From Magnetospira sp. (GTDB lineage: Bacteria > Pseudomonadota > Alphaproteobacteria > Rhodospirillales > Magnetospiraceae), in contig JANQGL010000344.1 in the NCBI GenBank assembly GCA_028277325.1, positions 1 through 5,516 on the forward strand: 5,516 nucleotides of DNA, written 5' to 3'. The first letter of the stretch is position 1, and every line of letters starts with the position of its first letter. Made by a program: the position numbers and the translations under genes. Positions 1 through 4,892 of the stretch are shown one piece after another. Below the pieces are notes generated by a model. The model was given only the letters and a program-made list of their open reading frames with translations. It did no database searches and was not told where the DNA came from.

Positions 1-3
1 GGC

Positions 4-1338
4 CTACCGCCCGGCGACGCTCATGTCGTCGATGCGCAGGGTCGGGGCGTCGGTGCCGTAGCGGAACACCAGGTCGTCGGCCGGCACCAGGCGGCGGAAC
101 ATGTCCAGCAGGTTGCCGGCCACCGTCAGTTCGCTGACCGGCCCGGCGATCTCGCCGTCCTCGATCCGAAACCCGGTGGCGCCGCGGCTGTAGTCGCCGG
201 TCACCATGTTGAGGCCGTGGCCGATCATCTCGGTGACGTAGAAGCCGCGCCCGATGTCGGCCATCAGGTCGCGCGGCGACCGGGACCCCGGCGCCAGGTG
301 GAAGTTGGTCGCCGAGGGCGAAGGCGGGCCGCCGGCGCCGCGCGCCGCGTGGCCGGTCGGGGCGACGCTCAGTTGGCGCGCCGAGCGCAGGTCGAGCAGC
401 CAGGTGGTCAGGCGGCCGTCGTCGATCACCCGCCGCGCCCCGGTCGGCAGGCCTTCGGCGTCGAACGGCTTGGAGCGCAGGCCGCGTTGGCGGTGCGGGT
501 CGTCGATCACCGCGAGGCCGTCGGAGAACAGCTGCGCGCCCATCCGCTCGCCGAGGAAGGAGGTGCCGCGCGCCACCGCCGGGCCCTTGATCGCCGCCGC
601 CAGGTGGCCGATCAGGCTGCGCGCCACCCGCGGGTCGAACACCACCGGCATCACCGCCGAGTCGATCTTGGTGGGATTCAGGCGGCGCACCGCCTTTTCG
701 CCGGCCGTGCGGCCGACCTCCTCGGGGTCGCGCAGGTCGTCGAAATAGACCGCCGAGGTATAGTCGTAGTCGCGCTCCATGGCGACGCCCTCGCCGGCCA
801 GGACCGAGGCGGCGAGCCCGCACCGGGAGTCCTCGCGCCGTCCGGCGAAGCCGTTGGAGGCGGCGAGCGACACCAGGTTGCGGGTCCAGCTCGCCTCGGC
901 ACCCTCCGAATTGGTCACGCCGGACACCGCGCGCGCCGCGTCCTCGGCCCGCCGCGCCCAGTCGGTCAGGGTCTCGGCGTCCATCTCGCGCGGGTCGCAG
1001 CTGTCGAGCGCCGGCATGTCGGTCGCCAGCTGGTCGGGATCGGCGAGGCCGCAATGGGGGTCCTCGGGGACCTCGCGGGCCATCGCCACGGCGCGCGTCG
1101 CCAGCTCGTCGAGCGCCGCCGGCGACGGGTCGGAACTCGCCACGCAGGCCTGCCGGGTGCCGACCAGGACGCGCAGACCGATGTCCTGGCCCTCGGCCCG
1201 CTCCAGCTTCTCGATCCCGCCCAGCCTCAGGCCCACCGACAGCGAGGTGCCGGAGACGTGCACCACGTCGGCGGCGTCGGCGCCGGCCCGGCGGGCGCGG
1301 TCGATCAGATCGGTGATCAGGTCGAGAGGATCGGGCAT
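4..1338 (-). CDS. pmbA: PmbA/TldE family metalloprotease-related protein
   Basis: Complete 444-residue protein, close to the roughly 450 residues of E. coli PmbA (TldE). In the known system TldE pairs with TldD in a cytoplasmic heterodimer that cleaves unfolded or small peptides, matures microcin B17 and degrades the CcdA antitoxin. The zinc-binding HExxxH motif belongs to TldD, and none is present here, which fits a TldE-type subunit. The C-terminal family signature is clear: MVTGDYSRGATGF at about residues 378-390, then an IEDGEI stretch and a TVAGNLLDM stretch (about 405-413). The N-terminal part carries the usual substrate-domain pattern (GLRVLVGTRQACVASSD, about 54-70). The ATG at 1338 lies at the expected N-terminus (MPDPLDLITDLI), with an AGGGA about 12 bases upstream as a rather distant ribosome site. 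The TAG stop lies three bases inside the window edge, so downstream neighbours are not visible. No tldD is seen; in many bacteria the two genes are unlinked. Confidence 0.95.
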   Translation of the reverse strand: MPDPLDLITDLIDRARRAGADAADVVHVSGTSLSVGLRLGGIEKLERAEGQDIGLRVLVGTRQACVASSDPSPAALDELATRAVAMAREVPEDPHCGLADPDQLATDMPALDSCDPREMDAETLTDWARRAEDAARAVSGVTNSEGAEASWTRNLVSLAASNGFAGRREDSRCGLAASVLAGEGVAMERDYDYTSAVYFDDLRDPEEVGRTAGEKAVRRLNPTKIDSAVMPVVFDPRVARSLIGHLAAAIKGPAVARGTSFLGERMGAQLFSDGLAVIDDPHRQRGLRSKPFDAEGLPTGARRVIDDGRLTTWLLDLRSARQLSVAPTGHAARGAGGPPSPSATNFHLAPGSRSPRDLMADIGRGFYVTEMIGHGLNMVTGDYSRGATGFRIEDGEIAGPVSELTVAGNLLDMFRRLVPADDLVFRYGTDAPTLRIDDMSVAGR

Positions 1339-1375
1339 GGCGGACGTTTTCCCTGGTTTGCGGCGCGATCGTCCT

Positions 1376-1404
1376 CACATAAGGGATCAACCGCGCGCCG
1401 CCAA
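1376..1404 (-). promoter_or_regulatory. possible weak promoter for pmbA in the divergent spacer
   Basis: The 80-base spacer 1339-1418 between two divergent genes must serve both. On the minus strand, TTGGCG (1404-1399), 17 bases, then TATGTG (1381-1376) is the best-spaced pair I can find, but it matches the sigma70 consensus only about 3 of 6 at each element. On the plus strand I see no better pair, only a weak TGGTTT-N17-ACATAA (1354-1382). The local dip in G+C around 1345-1390 fits a promoter zone. Treat the exact elements as a guess. Confidence 0.2.
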
Positions 1405-1418
1405 GGGGAACCTCCGCA

Positions 1419-2135
1419 ATGCGCCTCGCAAACGCACCCGGTGCCATTCTCCGGGCGCTCGACTATCCCTACGAGGCGCCGGATCGCGGATACCGGCTGG
1501 CGGGCGGCGGCCGCCTCGCGCCGCTCGACGGTCCGGTCGCGGTCGGCGACCGGCGGCCGGTCCTGGCGATCGGCGCCAACCGGTCGCCGGACCAGTTGTC
1601 GCGCAAGTTCCCGCTGTTGTCGCCGGACGAGGAGATCCCCGTGCAGTTCGGCCGCCTGCGGGGCTACGACGTGGTGTATTCGGCCCATTTCGCGGTCTAC
1701 GGGGCGATTCCGGCGACCCTCCATCCGGCGCCCGGGACGTCGGTCCGGGTCGGCGTGATGTGGCTCGCCGAGCGCCAGGTGGCGCACATGCACCGCACCG
1801 AGGCGGTGGGAGTCAACTACGATTTCGTCCGGCTGGACGGCGTTGCGGTGCGCCTCGACGACGCGGACGAGGTGGACTCGCCGGCCTGCTACCTGTCGCG
1901 GCGCGGCGCCCTCAACGGGCAGGGGCAGCCGGTGGCGCTCGCCGACGTCGCCGCGGACGGACGCCGCTGGCCGGCCCGCGACCAGCGGGGCGTGCAGAGC
2001 CTGGCCCGCGACCGGCTCGATCCGACGCTCGACATCGAGCAGTTCGTGACCGGCACCCTGCAGGACGCCGGGCTGCGCGCCATGAGGACCGCCAGGCTGG
2101 CCGCCGACGCGCTGCCCTTCGCGCCCTGGCTGTGA
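1419..2135 (+). CDS. conserved protein, probable gamma-glutamylcyclotransferase-like fold
   Basis: A 238-residue soluble protein with no signal peptide or membrane segment. I do not recognise a named gene. Two blocks resemble the GGCT/AIG2-like fold: VLAIGANRSPDQL (48-60) sits where that family has its FAYGSNL substrate loop, and the region from Y94 to about L139 matches human GGCT in order and spacing (an ATL strand, PG turn, hydrophobic V-W strand, helix, Glu, then G..Y..V). E128, in HMHRTE, aligns by eye with catalytic Glu98 of human GGCT. The loop is IGAN rather than YGSN, so substrate and activity are open. The ATG at 1419 has AAGGGG (1403-1408) ten bases upstream. It is divergent from pmbA and convergent with recX, so it is transcribed alone. 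The gene call is firm; the fold is an inference from a manual alignment, and the protein may not be an enzyme. Confidence 0.85.
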   Translation: MRLANAPGAILRALDYPYEAPDRGYRLAGGGRLAPLDGPVAVGDRRPVLAIGANRSPDQLSRKFPLLSPDEEIPVQFGRLRGYDVVYSAHFAVYGAIPATLHPAPGTSVRVGVMWLAERQVAHMHRTEAVGVNYDFVRLDGVAVRLDDADEVDSPACYLSRRGALNGQGQPVALADVAADGRRWPARDQRGVQSLARDRLDPTLDIEQFVTGTLQDAGLRAMRTARLAADALPFAPWL

Positions 2136-2136
2136 C

Positions 2137-2160
2137 GGTCGCGGGGTCACTCAAGCGACC
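2137..2160. terminator. inverted repeat across the convergent stop codons, possible bidirectional terminator
   Basis: GGTCGC (2137-2142) and GCGACC (2155-2160) form a perfect 6-bp inverted repeat with a 12-base loop. It lies in the 11-base gap between the two stop codons and the first codons of the recX 3' end. A competing 5-bp pair, GTGAC (2132-2136) with GTCAC (2146-2150), overlaps it. Its position suits a shared terminator for the two converging genes. There is no T tract on either strand, so it would not be a classical intrinsic terminator. Confidence 0.25.
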
Positions 2161-2704
2161 CGTCGAGGTCGGGCGTCTCCCCCAGATCGATCACCCGCCG
2201 CGCGGTGTCGGGGTCGAACCCGGCGCGGGCCAGGGCCGCCATGTCCCTGTCCCGCATCGCGGCGCGCTTGGCCGGATCGCGGAACGGGCCGAGGCGGCGG
2301 CGGCGGGCCAGGTTGAGGGCGGCCAGGTATTCGGGATCGTCGTCCCCGGCGTCCTCGGCCCAGCGGCCGAGCGCCGCGTCGATGTGGTCGTCCGCGACTC
2401 CCTTGTCGCGCAGCTTCAGGCGCAGCAGGCGCTCCGAGACGCCGCGCCGGCGCAGCGCGGCGACCCGGCCCTCGGCGTAGGTCCGGTCGTCCAGCAGGCC
2501 CTGCGCGGCCAGCCTGTCGAGGATCGCCGCCACCTCGGCCGCCCCGGCCTCCGGGTCGGTGCCGTGAACCCTGGCCGAGGCGGCGACGCGGCGCATCAGC
2601 ACCCGGCGCAGGGTGTCGCGCGAGGCGGCGAAGCGCTCCAGGTAGGCGAGGGCCGCCTTCAGCAGGCGCCCGGGCGTGGCGGGCTTGGGGATGCGATGGG
2701 CCAT
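2147..2704 (-). CDS. recX: RecX family regulatory protein
   Basis: A 185-residue protein of RecX type. Studied RecX proteins bind RecA filaments in the cytoplasm and usually inhibit recombinase and co-protease activity. The helical repeat build is visible: a first module with the Leu/Arg-rich LERFAASRDTLRRVLMRRV (22-40), a second centred on GLLDDRTYAEGRVAALRRRG (69-88) followed by KLRDKGVADDHIDAAL (97-112), and a third (about 123-172) ending in ALARAGFDPDTARRVI. The GLLDD..YA....RRRG pattern is the family hallmark. The basic N-terminus and the acidic insert near 117-124 (EDAGDDDP) are typical of alphaproteobacterial members. recA is not in the window, unlike species where recA and recX are adjacent. 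The ATG at 2704 has only a weak ribosome site upstream; a TAGGCT six bases before it could give a leaderless message. The stop faces that of the neighbouring gene 11 bases away. Confidence 0.9.
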   Translation of the reverse strand: MAHRIPKPATPGRLLKAALAYLERFAASRDTLRRVLMRRVAASARVHGTDPEAGAAEVAAILDRLAAQGLLDDRTYAEGRVAALRRRGVSERLLRLKLRDKGVADDHIDAALGRWAEDAGDDDPEYLAALNLARRRRLGPFRDPAKRAAMRDRDMAALARAGFDPDTARRVIDLGETPDLDGSLE

Positions 2705-2737
2705 GGCGCGAGCCTAGCCGATCTGCTACAGGGACGC
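2705..2737. promoter_or_regulatory. 33-base divergent promoter spacer between recX and the LysE-type gene
   Basis: The two start codons are only 33 bases apart. Each is preceded by a -10-like hexamer: TAGGCT on the minus strand (2716-2711, six bases before the recX ATG) and GCTACA on the plus strand (2725-2730, seven bases before the exporter ATG). At these distances transcription would begin at or next to the start codon. No convincing -35 element is seen for either, and any -35 would lie inside the opposite gene. The AGGGA at 2730-2734 is only three bases from the exporter ATG, too near for a normal ribosome site. Confidence 0.3.
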
Positions 2738-3352
2738 ATGCCCGACGTCGCCACCTTCGCCCTGGCCTCGCTGATCATCGCCCTGACCCCGGGGCCGAGC
2801 TGGATCTACGTGCTCAGCCGCGGCGTCCTGCAGGGGCGTCTGGCGGCGGTGGCGGCGGTGATCGGCAACAGCCTGGGCATCGCCGGGCACACCGTGGCGG
2901 TGGCGTTCGGGGTCAGCCTGATCCTGCGCACGTCGGAGACCGCGTTCGTCGCCCTCAAGATGGCCGGCGTCCTGTACCTGATCTACCTGGCCCTGCGCAC
3001 CCTGCGTCACGGCCTGCGCGCCGAGGGACCGCCGCCGCGCCCGGCGGCGCCGCTGCGCATCGTCGTCGAGGGGATCCTGGTCAGCCTGACCAACCCCAAG
3101 GTGGCGCTGCTGTTCATCGCCCTGCTGCCGCAGTTCGTGCGCCCGGCCGACGGACCGGTGCTGCCGCAGATGCTGCTGCTCGGCGCGGTGCACATGGCGA
3201 TCGCCACCCTGGTCACCCTCGGCCTGGTCGCCGGCGCCGGGCGGCTGCGCGCGGCGCTGCTCAAGCGCGGCCGGTTCGAGCGCGGGTTCCGCTGGTCGGC
3301 CGGCGCCGCCCTGATGGCGATGGCCGGCAAGCTGGCGCTCGCCCAGCGGTGA
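2738..3352 (+). CDS. LysE/RhtB family amino-acid exporter
   Basis: A 204-residue, strongly hydrophobic inner-membrane protein, the usual length for this family of small efflux carriers (LysE, RhtB, RhtC type) that export amino acids or related metabolites by proton exchange. The N-terminal family motif is present: a first membrane helix leading into LTPGPSWIYVLSRGVLQGR (16-34), then a Gly-rich helix VIGNSLGIAGHTVAVAFGV (41-59). KMAGVLYLIYLALRTLR (74-90) is the conserved third-helix block. GILVSLTNPKVALLFIALLPQFV (112-134) is the diagnostic NPK..LFF..LPQF segment, followed by two more hydrophobic stretches (about 142-168 and 183-202). Substrate cannot be told from sequence. The ATG at 2738 gives the expected N-terminus; an open frame continues far upstream, but that extension is antisense to recX and lacks membrane character. 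It is divergent from recX and is followed after 70 bases by the ABC permease, which has its own promoter. Confidence 0.93.
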   Translation: MPDVATFALASLIIALTPGPSWIYVLSRGVLQGRLAAVAAVIGNSLGIAGHTVAVAFGVSLILRTSETAFVALKMAGVLYLIYLALRTLRHGLRAEGPPPRPAAPLRIVVEGILVSLTNPKVALLFIALLPQFVRPADGPVLPQMLLLGAVHMAIATLVTLGLVAGAGRLRAALLKRGRFERGFRWSAGAALMAMAGKLALAQR

Positions 3353-3361
3353 GGCGCCCCC

Positions 3362-3390
3362 TTGGCCGGGCGGCCGCGATGCCGTATACC
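3362..3390 (+). promoter_or_regulatory. sigma70-type promoter for the ABC permease gene
   Basis: TTGGCC (3362-3367), a 17-base spacer, then TATACC (3385-3390). The -35 matches 4 of 6 and the -10 matches 4 of 6, at ideal spacing. The predicted start site near 3397 would give a leader of about 26 bases containing the AGAGGA ribosome site (3408-3413). A short GGCC-gggc-GGCC inverted repeat (3364-3375) overlaps the -35 element and could be an operator or chance. The promoter starts ten bases after the stop of the exporter gene. Confidence 0.5.
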
Positions 3391-3422
3391 GGAGCCCCCG
3401 CCCACGCAGAGGACGACCTCGC

Positions 3423-4226
3423 ATGACCATGCCCGCCCCCGCGCCGCGGCGGCCGATCGGCGCCGTCAACTGGATCGGCCTTTACACCCTGTTCCTGCGC
3501 GAGGTGCGCCGGTTCACCAAGGTGCACTTCCAGACCGTCGGCGCGCCGGTGGTCACCGCGCTCCTGTTCCTGGCCATTTTCGCGCTGGCCCTGGGGCGCG
3601 CGGTGACCGAGGTCAACGGGGTGCCGTTCATGGAGTTCCTGGCGCCCGGGCTGATCATGATGACGATGGCCCAGAACGCCTTCGCCAACACCTCGTCGTC
3701 GCTGATCATCTCCAAGGTGCAGGGCAACATCGTCGACGTCCTGCTGCCGCCCCTGACCGCGACCGAACTGGCGCTCGGCTTCGCGCTCGGCGGGATGGTG
3801 CGCGGCCTCGCGGTCGGCCTGGCGGTGGGGGTCGGGATGGCGGTCTTCGTGCCGATGCGGCTGCACGACCCGCTGCTGATCCTGTTCTACGCCGTGGCGG
3901 CGTCCGTGATGCTGTCCATGCTGGGCATGATCGGCGGCATCTGGGCCGACAAGTTCGACCACATGGCGGCGGTGACCAATTTCGTGATCACCCCGCTGTC
4001 GTTCCTGTCGGGGACCTTCTATTCGGTCGAGCGGCTGCCCGAGAGCTTCCTGTTCCTGGCCCATGCGAACCCGTTCTTCTACATGATCGACGGGTTCCGC
4101 CACGGCTTCATCGGGCAGTCGGACTCCCCGGTCTGGCTGGGCGCCACGGTGCTGGTCGGGGTCAACCTGGTGCTGTGGCTGATCGTCCACCGGATGTTCG
4201 CCAGCGGCTACAAGCTCAAGGCCTGA
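3423..4226 (+). CDS. ABC-2 type transporter permease (YadH/NodJ-like)
   Basis: A 267-residue inner-membrane protein, close to the 256-residue E. coli YadH. It is the membrane-spanning half of an ABC exporter, a group used for polysaccharides, lipids, drugs or lipo-oligosaccharides. A cytoplasmic N-terminus (1-38) with the amphipathic stretch LYTLFLREVRRFTKV (20-34) precedes about six hydrophobic segments (roughly 41-60, 72-90, 112-140, 150-172, 183-201, 238-256). The ABC-2 signature is NPFFYMIDGFRHGFIG at 216-231, as in YadH. The segment PLSFLSGTFYSVERLP (191-206) is also characteristic. AGAGGA nine bases before the ATG at 3423 supports this start; an ATG two codons in is the alternative. The cognate ATPase, normally adjacent and often upstream, is absent: the upstream gene is the LysE-type exporter and the downstream one is a small soluble protein. 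The substrate is unknown. Confidence 0.93.
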   Translation: MTMPAPAPRRPIGAVNWIGLYTLFLREVRRFTKVHFQTVGAPVVTALLFLAIFALALGRAVTEVNGVPFMEFLAPGLIMMTMAQNAFANTSSSLIISKVQGNIVDVLLPPLTATELALGFALGGMVRGLAVGLAVGVGMAVFVPMRLHDPLLILFYAVAASVMLSMLGMIGGIWADKFDHMAAVTNFVITPLSFLSGTFYSVERLPESFLFLAHANPFFYMIDGFRHGFIGQSDSPVWLGATVLVGVNLVLWLIVHRMFASGYKLKA

Positions 4227-4272
4227 TCGGTCCCGGTACGGATCTTGCCTCGTCGCTTCCGTGATCACCGAT
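4226..4272. repeat. nested inverted repeat ahead of the small ORF
   Basis: An outer pair ATCGGT (4226-4231) and ACCGAT (4267-4272) encloses an inner pair ACGGA (4238-4242) and TCCGT (4258-4262) with a 15-base loop. The element starts in the last base of the permease stop codon and ends one base before the GGAGG (4273-4277) that serves the next gene. In a read-through RNA it could fold next to the ribosome site, or slow RNA decay between the two genes. No T tract follows, so it is not an intrinsic terminator. The arms are short and may be chance in GC-rich DNA. Confidence 0.3.
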
Positions 4273-4282
4273 GGAGGATGCG

Positions 4283-4723
4283 ATGAGGGGAATCGACGCC
4301 CTGACCGGCACCGGAGCCGCCTACGCCGCCGAGGAGTCCGAACGGCTGCGCCGCGGCGGCCTGCCGGAGGACGAGAAGGCGGCCATACGCGAGCAAGGTT
4401 TCCTTGCCTACGTGGAGGAATTGAACAAAAAGAAAATCGAGGAGATGCGGCGCAAGATCCTTGAGGCCATGGGGCTGACCGAGGAAGACCTCGCGACGAT
4501 GCCGCCCGAGCGGCGGGCCGCCGTCGAGAAACTGGTCGACGGCGAAATCGCCCGCCGGATGCGCGCCGGGTCGCTGATCAACAACGACGAGACCACGGCG
4601 CCACTGCTGCCGGAGGCGGTGGCCGGCGGGATGCCGGCCTCCGGGGCGGGGACGTCCTGGGCCGGGCTGTTGGTGCCGGGTGGGCAAGCCTTGCCGGGCA
4701 ACGATGGCCCGCGGGAGCCGTGA
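4283..4723 (+). CDS. small charged protein of unknown function
   Basis: A 146-residue soluble protein that I cannot assign to a named family. The centre (about 28-95) is highly charged and helical: an EDEKAAIREQGF stretch, then NKKKIEEMRRKILEAMGLTEEDL (48-70), then MPPERRAAVEKLVDGEIARRM (73-93), which reads as two helices joined by a Pro turn. The tail (about 104-146) is rich in Gly, Pro and Ala and probably disordered. There is no signal peptide, membrane segment or metal-binding cluster. I chose the ATG at 4283 because GGAGG (4273-4277) lies five bases upstream; the in-frame ATG at 4271 would add four residues but overlaps that ribosome site. It follows the permease gene by 56 bases with no clear promoter between, so co-transcription is likely. 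Around 4421-4438 it uses TTG, AAA and AAC/ATC codons in an A-rich run, unlike its GC-rich surroundings. Confidence 0.8.
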   Translation: MRGIDALTGTGAAYAAEESERLRRGGLPEDEKAAIREQGFLAYVEELNKKKIEEMRRKILEAMGLTEEDLATMPPERRAAVEKLVDGEIARRMRAGSLINNDETTAPLLPEAVAGGMPASGAGTSWAGLLVPGGQALPGNDGPREP

Positions 4724-4770
4724 CGCAGCGGGGTTTCGCGTTTCGCAGGCATCGGGTCCAGGACGCCTCC

Positions 4771-4783
4771 GGCGCGCGGCGCC
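4771..4783 (+). terminator. weak GC hairpin downstream of the small ORF
   Basis: GGCGC (4771-4775) and GCGCC (4779-4783) pair with a three-base loop, 48 bases after the stop of the small gene. It is the only stable hairpin candidate between that gene and the argD promoter. No T tract follows directly; the nearest T-rich bases (TTTT, 4802-4805) are about 19 bases on. It could assist termination, but this is weak. Confidence 0.2.
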
Positions 4784-4829
4784 GCCTTGCCGGTCGTTCA
4801 ATTTTCACAATGGGGACCCGACCATTTGA

Positions 4830-4858
4830 TTGACAGGTCGCGGCCCGATCACGATACT
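4830..4858 (+). promoter_or_regulatory. strong sigma70-type promoter for argD
   Basis: A consensus -35 TTGACA (4830-4835), a 17-base spacer, then GATACT (4853-4858), matching the -10 consensus at 4 of 6 positions. This is the best promoter match in the window. The predicted start site is near 4865, within a run of six T (4864-4869), giving a leader of about 28 bases before the ATG at 4893. An AT-rich patch in otherwise GC-rich DNA (4798-4810) lies about 55-67 bases upstream of the start and might bind a regulator or the RNA polymerase alpha subunit. Confidence 0.65.
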
Positions 4859-4867
4859 CCCGCTTTT

Positions 4868-4885
4868 TTCAGCGACGGGGCTGAG
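4868..4885 (+). promoter_or_regulatory. small hairpin in the argD leader
   Basis: TCAGC (4869-4873) and GCTGA (4880-4884) form a perfect 5-bp stem with a six-base loop, extendable by a T-G pair to 4868/4885. It fills most of the predicted short leader and ends just before the AAGG (4887-4890), which is the only ribosome-site-like run and is only two bases from the ATG. It could modulate translation or stability. It is too short to be a known riboswitch class. Confidence 0.25.
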
Positions 4886-4892
4886 CAAGGCC

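Noticed and set aside
217..1758. Long plus-strand open frame (513 codons) overlapping pmbA and the next gene
   Set aside because: It is antisense to a clear PmbA/TldE gene and crosses into another real gene. The product is dominated by Arg, Ala, Gly, His and Val with no domain, as expected for a shadow frame in GC-rich DNA.
779..2737. Upstream extension of the LysE-type frame, giving an 857-codon open frame
   Set aside because: Only the part from 2738 has family similarity and membrane segments. The extension is antisense to recX and pmbA and overlaps the GGCT-like gene out of frame, with low-complexity Arg/Ala/Pro composition.
3261..4268. Minus-strand open frame opposite the ABC permease (335 codons)
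   Set aside because: Its product is rich in His, Gln, Asp, Arg and Gly, the complement of hydrophobic codons in the permease on the other strand. No domain is recognisable.
4393..4407. Perfect hairpin GCAAGG-TTT-CCTTGC as an internal terminator
   Set aside because: It lies inside a coding frame and has no T tract downstream; the A-rich run that follows gives T only on the wrong strand and side. The near-palindrome at 4683-4695 was set aside for the same reason.
4426..4436. Possible slippery site for frameshifting in the A-rich run of the small gene
   Set aside because: The in-frame sequence is C AAA AAG, which is not the canonical A AAA AAG heptamer, and no useful alternative frame follows.
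4265..4801. Minus-strand open frames opposite the small charged gene
   Set aside because: The plus-strand frame has a good ribosome site and a structured helical composition; the minus frames have neither.
4810..4833. Seven-codon frame MGTRPFD as an arginine leader peptide
   Set aside because: It lies upstream of the predicted argD start site, overlaps the -35 element, has a single Arg codon and no ribosome site, so attenuation control is unlikely.
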